From NCBI GenBank assembly GCA_050013075.1, contig JBEKFZ010000027.1:1-47085 (forward strand): a DNA stretch of 47,085 nucleotides. Reading direction: 5' to 3'. Below, one piece after another: positions 7,668 to 16,154 of the stretch. A model generated the notes under the pieces. That model was not told where the DNA came from. It did not search any database and was given only the letters and a program-made list of their open reading frames with translations. The position numbers were made by a program, and so were the translations under genes. The stretch's first letter is position 1. The number at the start of each line of letters is the position of its first letter. This stretch comes from JBEKIK01 sp050013075. GTDB lineage: Bacteria > Planctomycetota > Planctomycetia > Pirellulales > Thermoguttaceae.

Positions 7668-9911
7668 CTAGCGTTTTTGTACTTCTTGGTCTACTTTACG
7701 TATTTTTTCTTCGATTTCTTTTGCTTTTTCCTCGTCTTTATCCTTGCGGAGCAGTTCGGCCGCGCGGATCCAAGCGTCGCGGGCCTTTTCCACTTGGTGG
7801 AACTTTAAATAGGCGTCGCCGAGGTGGTCAAGGACCACGCCGTCGGGCTGCTTTTCTATGGCTTTTTGCAGTTCGGCGATCGCCTCGTCCCAGCGGCCGA
7901 GCCGGTACAGGGCCCAGCCCAGACTGTCGCGATAGGCCCCATTATCCGGTTCGGCCTCCACCGCCTTGCGGATCATTTCAAGGGCTTGGGGAAGGCGCTG
8001 GTTTTCATCGGCCCAAAGATAGCCCAGGTCGTTCATCGCGCCTACGTCGTCGGGAAATTCGTCGAGCACCTGCTGGAGCCATTCCACGGCCTCGGGGATC
8101 TTCTTTTGCAAAACGCAAAGATTCGAGAGCTCCATCCGTACTTCTTTTAAAGATTCGCGGTTTTCCTGGCTTTCGTAATTGTTATCGAAATCCTTGAGTA
8201 TTTTAAGGTACTCGGCGACGGCTTCATCGTATCGCTTGGAGTGGTAGTACACCCAACCGATCCGGCTGCGGAACTTGGCCGAATCTTTTTTCGTTTCCAC
8301 TGCTTTTTGCGCCGCCGCCAGGGCCTCGTCGATGCGGTCTTCCATGGCCAACGCTCCGGCCAGATAGAAATAAAAGATGGGATTATCTTCGGGGAGCACT
8401 TTTCCGTCGATGCCCTGCTGGAATACCTTGATCGCCTCGGCCGCCCGGTTGTCGACCAGCAGTCCTATCCCCCAAACCAAATATACTTCGGCGGCTTGCT
8501 TAGGTTGGGCGGTTGCGGCCGGTTGAAAAAATTCCCCGGCCGTGGCCCATTGTTTGGCATCCATAGCCAACATGCCCATGGCAAAACACTTGCCGTAAGA
8601 GGGCTTTTCCGGGGCGTTTTGGAGTTGCTTCCGGGCGGCATCGATCAGGCCGCGCATCGCGTCGGGGTTTTTTGAGAGCGATATTACCTCGCTCCCCAGG
8701 GTATCGAGAACGCCCGTCTTTTCCACTGCCTCGCCCAGAACGGAAAGCATGGCGTCGAACTGCTTGGTTTTGCGATGGATTTCCAAAAGACTTTTATAGC
8801 CCGTTAGCGTGGGACTTTTTTCGACCAGGGCGACATACAGCAGTTCGGCCTTTTCGATCATGTCCGCTTCCAGGTATTTGCCCGCCAGAAAATAACCCAG
8901 CGGCACGTTTTGGGGATCGTCTTCGCGGAGTTTTTCCAGGCGGGAGATCAATTCGCCTTTTCTGCCCAGGGCGTCCAGCACGTCGGCCAACAATTCGTAG
9001 GGTTTCGCGCCCGCGGCCGAAAGATGCCTGGCCATCGCCTCTTCCAAGGCGGTAAGGGCCTCGGCGGGCTTGCCGCTTTTGGCCAGCACCTGGGCGAGAT
9101 GGAACTTCCAAAGTTCCTCATTGGGGTCGCGTTTTTGGGCTTTTTCAAAGGCCGAGCGGGCTTCTTCGACGCGCCCGGCCTGCAAAAAGCAATCGCCGAA
9201 AAAACCGTACGTCGTTCCCGGCTCCTCCAGCAAAACTTTTTGAATCTCTTCGGAAAGTGCATATTTATCGGGATGGTCCAGGGCATCGACCACCAATGCG
9301 AAACAATCGGCGGCTTCTTTGTATTTGCCCACGAGCACGAGCAGCCGGCCGGCGTCCAATCGCAAAAGGACCTCATCGGAGGAATTCGGCTCGATGCCGG
9401 CGCGGCGGGCCAATGCCTGCTGAAAAAGTTTCAGGGCCTTGGGCCAATCGCCTTCTTCTTCCAATCGGACCCCCAAACGGCGCAACAGCATGAGATCGAT
9501 ATCTTCTTCCAACTCCACCGACTTCAGCGCGTAGCGAACCGCCACGCCTTCGCGTTTCAAATGGAGAGCCAAAGGTATGATCTCCCGGACAATCTCGGCC
9601 GATTGCGGATCGCACCGCAATGCCCGCTGATATAATCGCAAGGCCTCGGCATACTGCTGGCGGAGTTCCGACGCCCGGGCGGCGGAGAATAATTCCAAGG
9701 CTTCGACCTTGTCGCGCCGGGCTTCATCCGCGGCATGGTTGCCGGACAGGGGCAGGGCGGCGTCGTCAAGAATCAGGGGTCCGGGGCGAAACTCTTTCTC
9801 TTCCGCGGCCTTTTCGTTTTGCGATTGATCGCCGCGCGTTTGCAGCGGCAGGGCAGTCGCCGGGGCGATACATAATCCCATCAATAATAAACGAAATAAG
9901 CGGGTGCGCAC
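7668..9911 (-). CDS. Exported TPR-repeat protein
   Basis: I start at the GTG at 9911, giving 747 residues that begin VRTRLFRLLLMGLCIAPATA, a signal peptide; the purine-rich AAATGGGGAAACGG just upstream can serve as ribosome site. An in-frame extension to 10718 exists but lies opposite in frame to the preceding gene and is a shadow. From about residue 60 to the end the protein is tandem tetratricopeptide repeats, clearest in the last third (AKFRSRIGWVYYHSKRYDEA, NGAYRDSLGWALYRLGRWDE). TPRs form scaffolds for protein contacts; here probably in the periplasm. The C-terminus is Lys/Glu rich. It starts 20 bp after the HhH-GPD gene and is likely in the same transcript. Confidence 0.88.
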   Translation of the reverse strand: MRTRLFRLLLMGLCIAPATALPLQTRGDQSQNEKAAEEKEFRPGPLILDDAALPLSGNHAADEARRDKVEALELFSAARASELRQQYAEALRLYQRALRCDPQSAEIVREIIPLALHLKREGVAVRYALKSVELEEDIDLMLLRRLGVRLEEEGDWPKALKLFQQALARRAGIEPNSSDEVLLRLDAGRLLVLVGKYKEAADCFALVVDALDHPDKYALSEEIQKVLLEEPGTTYGFFGDCFLQAGRVEEARSAFEKAQKRDPNEELWKFHLAQVLAKSGKPAEALTALEEAMARHLSAAGAKPYELLADVLDALGRKGELISRLEKLREDDPQNVPLGYFLAGKYLEADMIEKAELLYVALVEKSPTLTGYKSLLEIHRKTKQFDAMLSVLGEAVEKTGVLDTLGSEVISLSKNPDAMRGLIDAARKQLQNAPEKPSYGKCFAMGMLAMDAKQWATAGEFFQPAATAQPKQAAEVYLVWGIGLLVDNRAAEAIKVFQQGIDGKVLPEDNPIFYFYLAGALAMEDRIDEALAAAQKAVETKKDSAKFRSRIGWVYYHSKRYDEAVAEYLKILKDFDNNYESQENRESLKEVRMELSNLCVLQKKIPEAVEWLQQVLDEFPDDVGAMNDLGYLWADENQRLPQALEMIRKAVEAEPDNGAYRDSLGWALYRLGRWDEAIAELQKAIEKQPDGVVLDHLGDAYLKFHQVEKARDAWIRAAELLRKDKDEEKAKEIEEKIRKVDQEVQKR

Positions 9912-9931
9912 TGAGCCGTTTCCCCATTTCC

Positions 9932-10906
9932 TTACCGCGGTTTGCGTTTGGAGAGTCCTTCGGAAATCGATTTTTTTTTCGGCGAAGCGGTCTCGCGCGT
10001 TGGAAGTGTTTCCGCCGGTTCCGCGGGCGTTTCGGCAGAGGGAGCGGATTTCTTTTTGGTTTTTTTGGCGGCGGGTTCGGGTGTTGGGACTTGAGAGGGC
10101 GGAGGTTTTTTGCGTCCCCCTGTTTTTTCGCCGCCCGGCCCCGGCTTGGCGGCGGAAGTTTTGCCGCCGGTTGTCGGCCCGGCGGCGGACTGCTCCGCTG
10201 ACTTCTTCCGCACTTGAGGATCCACCCGGCGCTTCGGCAGCCGGTTTTGCACGTCCGGATTGATTTCCGAAAGGATGCCGCGCATCGCCGGCGAGTAAGG
10301 ATTGGCGGAAAAATCGGCGCCGAACTGATGCAAAAGCGATCCGAACTCCACGCCTTTGGACTTGGCGATTGCCCGTTCCATACCCGGCACTTCGCCAGCC
10401 GTCGCGTCCTTGTCGGACACCAGGTCCAGCAGGCGCAAGACGTTCATCGTGCCGGTATCGATTGGGATGGAATGGCCGCCCAAGGCCGCTTGGACCGCGT
10501 AAGCCACTGAAAATCGGCTGGTGCCGTCGAGTCCTTCCAGCCATTTGATCGTCGGGCCGAGATTCTTTTTCAGCTTGTCTTCCAGGTCGAAGTTGAATTG
10601 GGCCTCGAAGATCGCGTGCAGCACGCGCTTGATGCGGTTTGCCGCCAAACGCGGATCGGGCAGGCAGGCCATTACCTCGGATAGCTCCGATATGGAAGTC
10701 ACCCGGACTTCGTTCCAATCGAAAAACGTATGCACCAGCGCCGCGAACGCCTCTTCGGCCGCCTCGTATCTGGCGTCTTCCAGACAGCAGGCGAAGATTA
10801 AATGTTCCGTCACCGGCCGGCCGGCATTGGCCGTCGCGGGCTTGTAATGCTTCTTGAGGATCTTATGAACCTTGGCGAATTGTGCCGTGCGACTGACTGC
10901 TGTCAT
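9932..10906 (-). CDS. HhH-GPD (endonuclease III-like) protein, probably not a glycosylase-lyase
   Basis: The first ~215 residues resemble the HhH-GPD fold of base-excision DNA glycosylases: helices with LPDPRLAANRIKRVLHAIFE, a hairpin at residues 126-133 (LDGTSRFS), and the GGHSIPIDTGTMNVLRL segment with the conserved aspartate D150. In true endonuclease III the hairpin reads LPGVGRKT; here the catalytic lysine position is F132 and the GxG is altered. No four-cysteine iron-sulfur motif follows. Residues ~220-324 are a Lys/Pro/Ala-rich basic tail ending SKRKPR, likely disordered and DNA binding. The likely roles are DNA binding or monofunctional glycosylase activity; this is inference. It has an ATG start and lies between rbfA and the TPR gene. 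Confidence 0.75.
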   Translation of the reverse strand: MTAVSRTAQFAKVHKILKKHYKPATANAGRPVTEHLIFACCLEDARYEAAEEAFAALVHTFFDWNEVRVTSISELSEVMACLPDPRLAANRIKRVLHAIFEAQFNFDLEDKLKKNLGPTIKWLEGLDGTSRFSVAYAVQAALGGHSIPIDTGTMNVLRLLDLVSDKDATAGEVPGMERAIAKSKGVEFGSLLHQFGADFSANPYSPAMRGILSEINPDVQNRLPKRRVDPQVRKKSAEQSAAGPTTGGKTSAAKPGPGGEKTGGRKKPPPSQVPTPEPAAKKTKKKSAPSAETPAEPAETLPTRETASPKKKSISEGLSKRKPR

Positions 10907-10971
10907 GGAAAATCCTCCCGGCGCGAGCGCCGGGGCTAAACGTTGAAACTTGTACTAACAACCAAATCTCG

Positions 10972-11355
10972 TCACTCTCCACTCGTCTCTCCTCCCTCGT
11001 CTTGCGCTTCATCCGGCGGAAGCACCTTGCGGAGGATTTGGGCTATTTCAATGGAACGTTTTACTCCCTGATCCAGTAAAAAGTTCAGCCGGGGAGTATA
11101 GCGCATTTCCACTTGGCGGGCGATTTTGGCCTGCAAAAACCCGGCCGCGCTTTGCAGTCCCCGCAGACTCAATTGCTGACGGGTTTCATCGCCCATCACC
11201 GAAACGTGCACCTTGGCATGTTGCAGGTCGGACGAAACTTCCACGAAGGTTACCGTTACGTCCTTGACGCGCGGGTCCTTCAGTTCAGTCAGAATCGCCA
11301 TGCTGACCACTTCACGGATGGCTTCGGCGACTTTTTGGGCGCGGCGCGATGTCAT
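10972..11355 (-). CDS. rbfA: 30S ribosome-binding factor A
   Basis: RbfA binds the 30S subunit late in assembly and helps 16S rRNA 5'-end maturation. The 127-residue protein starts MTSRRAQKVAEAIREVVSM and has the single KH-like fold with LKDPRVKDVTVTFVEVSSDL and the MRYTPRLNFLLDQGVKRSI segment. I chose the ATG at 11355, two bases after the infB stop codon, over an upstream in-frame start inside infB. This tight spacing implies translational coupling. A short acidic tail (DEAQDEGGETSGE) ends the protein. The order nusA-infB-rbfA is the usual one for this operon; truB is not found next to it. Confidence 0.95.
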   Translation of the reverse strand: MTSRRAQKVAEAIREVVSMAILTELKDPRVKDVTVTFVEVSSDLQHAKVHVSVMGDETRQQLSLRGLQSAAGFLQAKIARQVEMRYTPRLNFLLDQGVKRSIEIAQILRKVLPPDEAQDEGGETSGE

Positions 11356-11357
11356 GG

Positions 11358-14180
11358 TTACAGCGTTCTCGCAATCTCTTCGATTTTGTAGGCCTCGAGA
11401 ATATCGCCTTCCTTGACGTCGTTGAATCCGCCCAGCTTCATGCCGCATTCAAAACCCTCGCGGACTTCGCGGGCGTCGTCTTTTTCCCGGCGCAGCGATT
11501 CCAGCGGATAATCGCCGACGATCCGGCTCTCGCGAATAACGCGGATCCGGGCGTCGCGCTGGATCGTTCCCGATAGCACCCGGCACCCGGCCACGGTGCC
11601 CAAGCGGCTGACGTGGAAAGTCCGCTGAACCAGGGCACGGCCCAGTTCCTTTTCCTGCTTTTCGGGTTTGAGCATGCCTTGCAAGGCGGCCTTCAGGTCG
11701 TCGGTCACCTGGTAAATGATGTCGTAACGGCGGATTTGCACGCCCAGTTTTTCGGCCAGGCCCCGGGCCTTTTCGTCGGGCACCACCGTAAAACCGATAA
11801 TTACGGCGTCGGAGGCGTGGGCCAGATGCACGTCGGCCTCGGTAATGCCGCCCACGGTGGTCTGCAGGATTTTGATTTGCACTTCCGGATGTTCCAGCTT
11901 GGTCAATTCCTTGCGGATGGCTTCGATGGACCCGCGCACGTCGGCACGTAAAATGATGTTCAGCGTTTGCACCTTGCTTTCCCGGCCCAGACGTTCGTAC
12001 AGTGTTTCCAGGGTCACGTGCGGTAGGAACCCGCTAAGTACCCGTTGGCGGGCTTCGGCAAAGCGTTTTTCCGCCAATTCCCGGGCTTGGGTGATGTCCT
12101 GCAATACATAGAATCGATCGCCGGCGCCGGGCGGAACGTTCAGCCCCGTGATATTCACCGGCGTGGACGGACCGGCTTCCGCCAAGCGCTTGTTCAGGTC
12201 CAGCGTATCGTACAAGGCCTTGACCCGTCCGTACGTCGGCCCGCAAACGATCACGTCGCCCGGGCGCAATGTGCCGTTGCGAACCAGAAGCTTGGCAATA
12301 ACCCCCCGGCCTTCGTGCAACTCGGTCTCCAGGCATGTGCCGCGGGCCGGGCGGTCAGGATTGGCCTTGTACTCGTGTAATTCGGCCACGGTGAGCAAGG
12401 TATCCAGGAGCCCCTCGATGCCCTCGCCCGTGACTGCGCTGGTTTTTACGACTTCGGTCTCGCCGCCCCATTCGCTGGGCAACAAATTGTTGGCCGCCAA
12501 CTGTTCGAAAACACGTTGCGGGTTGGCGCTGTACAAGTCGATCTTGTTCAGCGCCACGACAATGGGGACTTCGGCTGCGCGGGCGTGGCTGATGGCTTCC
12601 TCGGTTTGGGGCATCACTCCGTCGTCGGCCGCCACCACCAGCACGGCGATGTCGGTTACATTCGCCCCCCGGGCGCGCATTTCGGTAAAGGCTTCATGTC
12701 CCGGCGTATCCACGAAGGCGATCGCCCGACCGTCCTTCTCCACCTTATAAGCCCGGATGTGCTGGGTAATGCCGCCCTTTTCTTTGGATACCACGTCGAT
12801 GCCGATGATGCGGTCCAAAAGCGAGGTCTTGCCGTGATCGACGTGCCCAAGGAAGGTAACAATGGGCGGCCTGGGCCGCAAAGTAGCCGGATCGTCTTCG
12901 GCTTCCAGTTCGGGAATGAGCTGCTGCTCCAAATCGACCTGTTTCTCGAACTTCACATCTACGCCCAACTCTACGGCCAAGAGTTCGGCCAATTCCAGAT
13001 CCAGGTTGGCGGCAATGTTGCTCATCGTGCCCATATCCAAAAGCTTGCCAAGGATGGTACGCGCGGGCACGCCTATGGCTTCGGAAAAAGTGCGAACCGA
13101 ACAAGGCATCTCCAGAACCACGCTTTCCTTGCGCGGGGCGGCGGTGTTTGTTCCAGTGCGTTTGATGTGCGTTTTTTTCCGCGTGATCGCGGGAGTAGGC
13201 GTTTCTTCCTCATCTTCGTCGTGATGGCGGCGGGCCGTGGCCGATTTTTTCCGCTTCAATTGCCGGGCCTCGCGACCGCCCAGCGTGAGCGGACCTTCTT
13301 CTTCCGGCTCGACGATTTCCTTGGGCGCTCCTCCGCGGCGGCGCTCTCGCGGCGGCGGGAGTAGTTCAATCGGTGGAATTTTCAAGTCCGGCGGGAGTTC
13401 AGCCAATAAATCGCGCCGCGCTGAGGATTTGCGCTTTTGCTCGGCCTTGCGCAAATGCTCGGAGAGCGGTTTTCCGCCTGCTTTGCCGGCCCGAATCGCG
13501 TCCTTGGGAAGCCTTAAATCGGGTCTTTGCGGGGCAGGTTCCTTGGGCTTGGCCTTGACGCGGGATTTAGAAGTGGGCAGCGGAGCAAATTTGATGCCCC
13601 GAGTCGAGCGCTCGCGATCCTTATCGCGACGCGGCTTTTCTTTCTCCGCTTCCGGCGCCTCGGGGGGCCGCGCGGGCGCTTCGGCCGGACGGCTAAGTTC
13701 AGCTTCTTTTATTTCCTCCGGCAAACGGAAATCCTGTGGTTTTTGCAGATCCTCTTCCGATGGCGTTTCAGCCGGCTTTTTCAGCGGTTTTTTTATTTTC
13801 GCGGTTTTATCTTCGAGCGCGGACGCCTCGGCCGGCATTTCCTCGGACGGTTTTTCCAGGGGCTTTTTTTTCAGCACCGGAGGCTTGTCGATTTTGGCGG
13901 GCAGGGTCGGGATCTTGCCGCCGTGAATACCGGCGGGGGCGATGTAATCTTCCCGGCGTAAAACCGACGGCTCTGCGCCCGCTTCCCTGGAGGTTGCCGT
14001 GCCCGCCCTTCCGCGCGAACCCTTGTTGCTCATGTACGCCTTTAGCTTGGCTGCCTCTTCGTCGGTTAGACTGGCCAGCGCAGACCCTTTTCCCGTGATC
14101 CCCGCCTTGGTGCAAATATCGACCAGGATCTTGTTGTCGATCTTCAGCTCTTTGGCTAAGGCGTAAATGCGGATAGGCAA
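11358..14180 (-). CDS. infB: Translation initiation factor IF-2
   Basis: IF-2 is the GTPase that brings initiator tRNA to the 30S subunit and promotes subunit joining. The 940-residue protein begins MPIRIYALAKELKIDNKILV, the IF2 N-terminal helical domain. A long charged Pro/Lys/Glu region follows (about 70-330), then a second N2-like segment (SVRTFSEAIGVPARTILGKL), and the G domain: G1 GHVDHGKTS near residue 445, DTPGHEAF, NKIDLYS. Domains II to IV follow. The linker is typical of IF-2 from several phyla. It is second in the nusA-infB-rbfA unit, separated from nusA by a 137-bp gap with a branched palindrome. Confidence 0.97.
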   Translation of the reverse strand: MPIRIYALAKELKIDNKILVDICTKAGITGKGSALASLTDEEAAKLKAYMSNKGSRGRAGTATSREAGAEPSVLRREDYIAPAGIHGGKIPTLPAKIDKPPVLKKKPLEKPSEEMPAEASALEDKTAKIKKPLKKPAETPSEEDLQKPQDFRLPEEIKEAELSRPAEAPARPPEAPEAEKEKPRRDKDRERSTRGIKFAPLPTSKSRVKAKPKEPAPQRPDLRLPKDAIRAGKAGGKPLSEHLRKAEQKRKSSARRDLLAELPPDLKIPPIELLPPPRERRRGGAPKEIVEPEEEGPLTLGGREARQLKRKKSATARRHHDEDEEETPTPAITRKKTHIKRTGTNTAAPRKESVVLEMPCSVRTFSEAIGVPARTILGKLLDMGTMSNIAANLDLELAELLAVELGVDVKFEKQVDLEQQLIPELEAEDDPATLRPRPPIVTFLGHVDHGKTSLLDRIIGIDVVSKEKGGITQHIRAYKVEKDGRAIAFVDTPGHEAFTEMRARGANVTDIAVLVVAADDGVMPQTEEAISHARAAEVPIVVALNKIDLYSANPQRVFEQLAANNLLPSEWGGETEVVKTSAVTGEGIEGLLDTLLTVAELHEYKANPDRPARGTCLETELHEGRGVIAKLLVRNGTLRPGDVIVCGPTYGRVKALYDTLDLNKRLAEAGPSTPVNITGLNVPPGAGDRFYVLQDITQARELAEKRFAEARQRVLSGFLPHVTLETLYERLGRESKVQTLNIILRADVRGSIEAIRKELTKLEHPEVQIKILQTTVGGITEADVHLAHASDAVIIGFTVVPDEKARGLAEKLGVQIRRYDIIYQVTDDLKAALQGMLKPEKQEKELGRALVQRTFHVSRLGTVAGCRVLSGTIQRDARIRVIRESRIVGDYPLESLRREKDDAREVREGFECGMKLGGFNDVKEGDILEAYKIEEIARTL

Positions 14181-14238
14181 CGGCCAACTCCTGCTGGTAG
14201 TGCGGCGTCAAATGCCGTCGGATTCTGTCGGGTTTGAA

Positions 14239-14298
14239 CAGGAGGACGGGCATTCTTGCCCGTCTTTTTCCAGCCGGACAAGAATGTCCGGCCTCCTG
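14239..14298. repeat. Branched palindrome in the nusA-infB gap
   Basis: An outer stem CAGGAGG/CCTCCTG encloses two hairpins: ACGGGCA-TTCT-TGCCCGT (14246-14263) and GCCGGACA-AGAA-TGTCCGGC (14273-14292). As RNA it would fold into a three-way junction between nusA and infB. The loops TTCT and AGAA are complementary to each other and the stems look like diverged copies, so it may be an inverted pair of one small repeat. Confidence 0.75.
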
Positions 14299-14317
14299 AT
14301 TCGGCTATTTTATTTTG

Positions 14318-15634
14318 TTACGGCCCTTTAGGGGGTTCCCCTTCTTGCGGCGGTTTATCGACCGATTCGGCCTTTTCTTCCTCGACTTGATCGGCCAAAT
14401 ACGAGGGCAGGCCTTCATCCACGTTTTCGGCCGCGGCCAGGCGTTCCTGTTCGCGTTGTTTGCGCCGCTGTTCGGCGGCCGCGGCTTCGGCTTCCGCGGC
14501 TTTCGCCTCGGCCTGCTGAATAATTTTATCGACGTGCTCTTGCACCAGCCCGCCCATTTCCGTCAAGGCGTCCGGTTCGATTACCGATAGATCGTCGTAA
14601 GAAAGGAATCCTTCCCCCACCAGTTTTTCGGCCAAGTCCGGCTCCACGCCTTCCAGCGAGGAAAAACCTTTCACGGCCTGCTCGATCTGTTCGTCGAGTT
14701 CTTCGCGGGTCATTATTTCGATGTCCCAGCCGCAGAGCTTGCTGGCCAGTCGCACGTTTTGTCCGCGGCGTCCGATGGCCAGCGAAAGTTGATCTTCCTG
14801 GACCAGCACGATCGCCCGCCCCAGCATCTGGCACAGAATCACTTCCTCCACCTCGGCCGGCTGCAAGGCGTTTGGTATGAGCACCTGCATGTCTTCGCTG
14901 AAGCGTACGATGTCGATGCGTTCGCCCGCCAGTTCGTCCACGATATTCTTGATGCGATTGCCGCGCACCCCCACGCAAGCCCCGACGCAATCCACGCGTT
15001 GATCGGTGCTGCTTACAGCGACCTTGGTGCGATAACCGGGTTCCCGGGCAATTGCGCGGATTTCGATTACGCCTTCGGCGATTTCGGGAATTTCCTGTTC
15101 GAACAGCCGCTGCACCAGTTGGGGCTTGGTGCGACTGAGGATCACCTTCACCCGGCTCCCCTGCTTGCGTACTTCATACACGGTCGCCCGAACCCGTTCG
15201 TTGGGATGGTGTGTTTCGCCGGGTATCTGCTCGCCGCGGGGAAGAATCGCCTCGACGTTGGCCAAGGTCACGGTAGCCGCGCCGCCTTCGTACCGCTGGA
15301 TTACGCCGGTTACGAGTTGGCCCTTGAGTTCTTCATACTCGTCGAACAATTGATCGCGTTCGGCCTCGCGGATCTTTTGAATCATCACCTGCTTGGCGGT
15401 TTGGGCCCCGATGCGTTCGGCCATTTGCGCCGGATCCAACGGCATGCCGTTATGGGTGCCGTGAATTACCCCGTTGCTGCGATCAATTTCGACGACAATA
15501 TCCTCCATTTCTCCGTAGTGCTTCTTGGCGGCGGAAACCAGCGCCGCTTCGATGCCCTCGAAGACTATCTCCTTGTCGATATTTTTATCGCGGTGAATCG
15601 CGTCAACAATCCGCAGGATTTCGTTCGCATCCAT
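14318..15634 (-). CDS. nusA: Transcription termination/antitermination protein NusA
   Basis: NusA binds RNA polymerase and nascent RNA and controls pausing, termination and antitermination. The 438-residue protein has the N-terminal RNAP-binding domain (MDANEILRIVDAIHRDKNID), an S1 domain (about 135-200, LVTGVIQRYEGGAATVTL), and tandem KH domains with GACVGVRGNRIKNIVDEL and LAIGRRGQNVRLASKL. The C-terminal part has one helix-hairpin-helix-like repeat (EGVEPDLAEKLVGEGFLSYD) and then an Ala/Glu/Arg-rich, probably coiled-coil tail ending EGEPPKGP. In many bacteria rimP precedes nusA; here about 500 bp of non-coding sequence is upstream instead. It is the first gene of nusA-infB-rbfA. Confidence 0.97.
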   Translation of the reverse strand: MDANEILRIVDAIHRDKNIDKEIVFEGIEAALVSAAKKHYGEMEDIVVEIDRSNGVIHGTHNGMPLDPAQMAERIGAQTAKQVMIQKIREAERDQLFDEYEELKGQLVTGVIQRYEGGAATVTLANVEAILPRGEQIPGETHHPNERVRATVYEVRKQGSRVKVILSRTKPQLVQRLFEQEIPEIAEGVIEIRAIAREPGYRTKVAVSSTDQRVDCVGACVGVRGNRIKNIVDELAGERIDIVRFSEDMQVLIPNALQPAEVEEVILCQMLGRAIVLVQEDQLSLAIGRRGQNVRLASKLCGWDIEIMTREELDEQIEQAVKGFSSLEGVEPDLAEKLVGEGFLSYDDLSVIEPDALTEMGGLVQEHVDKIIQQAEAKAAEAEAAAAEQRRKQREQERLAAAENVDEGLPSYLADQVEEEKAESVDKPPQEGEPPKGP

Positions 15635-15757
15635 GGATTATCACTTTCCCAGGTCAAATTCAGACAATACTCTCCAACCCTTCTCGACCAAGCCAAACGG
15701 CCGAGACGCTGCAAAATCTTACGTGGGCTGAACTTAGTGGGTTTTAGTAATCTAGTA

Positions 15758-15786
15758 AGCATACCGGTCAAACAAAGGGGTGTCAA
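15758..15786 (-). promoter_or_regulatory. Sigma70-type promoter for the nusA operon
   Basis: On the minus strand a perfect TTGACA (15781-15786) is followed after 17 bp by TATGCT (15758-15763). This predicts a leader of about 115 nt before the nusA ATG, long enough for NusA-related feedback structures, though no clear hairpin was found in it. Confidence 0.7.
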
Positions 15787-16154
15787 GGCGGTTGATCCCA
15801 TCGCTCATCCATACGCTCTGTGAAAATCGTATTCGCCAGTTATTTAAAAATGAATATAAAGCATAAATACATATCTGGAGCCATATATCACTACCCATAA
15901 TATGTAATTATTGCCTGTTTATCCACTTTTTCAGCGGTACGCTACGGTATTACGTTGCTATTACCGTTACTGCTGACTGGAACTTGGGAACTGTCGGTGC
16001 GGCACGCACGTAACAGAGAAGTCTGTAAATTCCTTGGAGGTGAGTTGAGGTAACGGTAGGTTATGCAATAGAATGAGTTTTTCTTGAAACCACCTTGTCC
16101 CCGGCCTTGAACGGGTAAAAAATTGTAAAATTGCAAACTCATTGGAGATGTGTC
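15787..16154. other. AT-rich divergent spacer between nusA and the GH2 gene
   Basis: The region 15830-15920 is strongly AT rich with TATATCA and ATAATATG runs, as expected of a promoter area. I could not find a -35/-10 pair for the plus-strand GH2 gene that I trust. GGAG at 16143-16148 is the ribosome site of that gene. No coding sequence, rimP remnant or repeat was recognised. Confidence 0.5.

Noticed and set aside
8910..9635. Plus-strand frame opposite the TPR gene (241 codons)
   Set aside because: Antisense shadow of repeated TPR codons, with no ribosome site or domain.
9912..10718. N-terminal extension of the TPR protein (269 extra residues)
   Set aside because: The extension overlaps the HhH-GPD gene in another frame, is Arg/Gly-rich as shadow frames are here, and the signal peptide begins only at 9911.
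14759..15823. Long plus-strand frame opposite nusA (354 codons)
   Set aside because: It lies antisense to the well-supported nusA and has no recognisable domain. Antisense frames of this kind are common in this GC-rich DNA.
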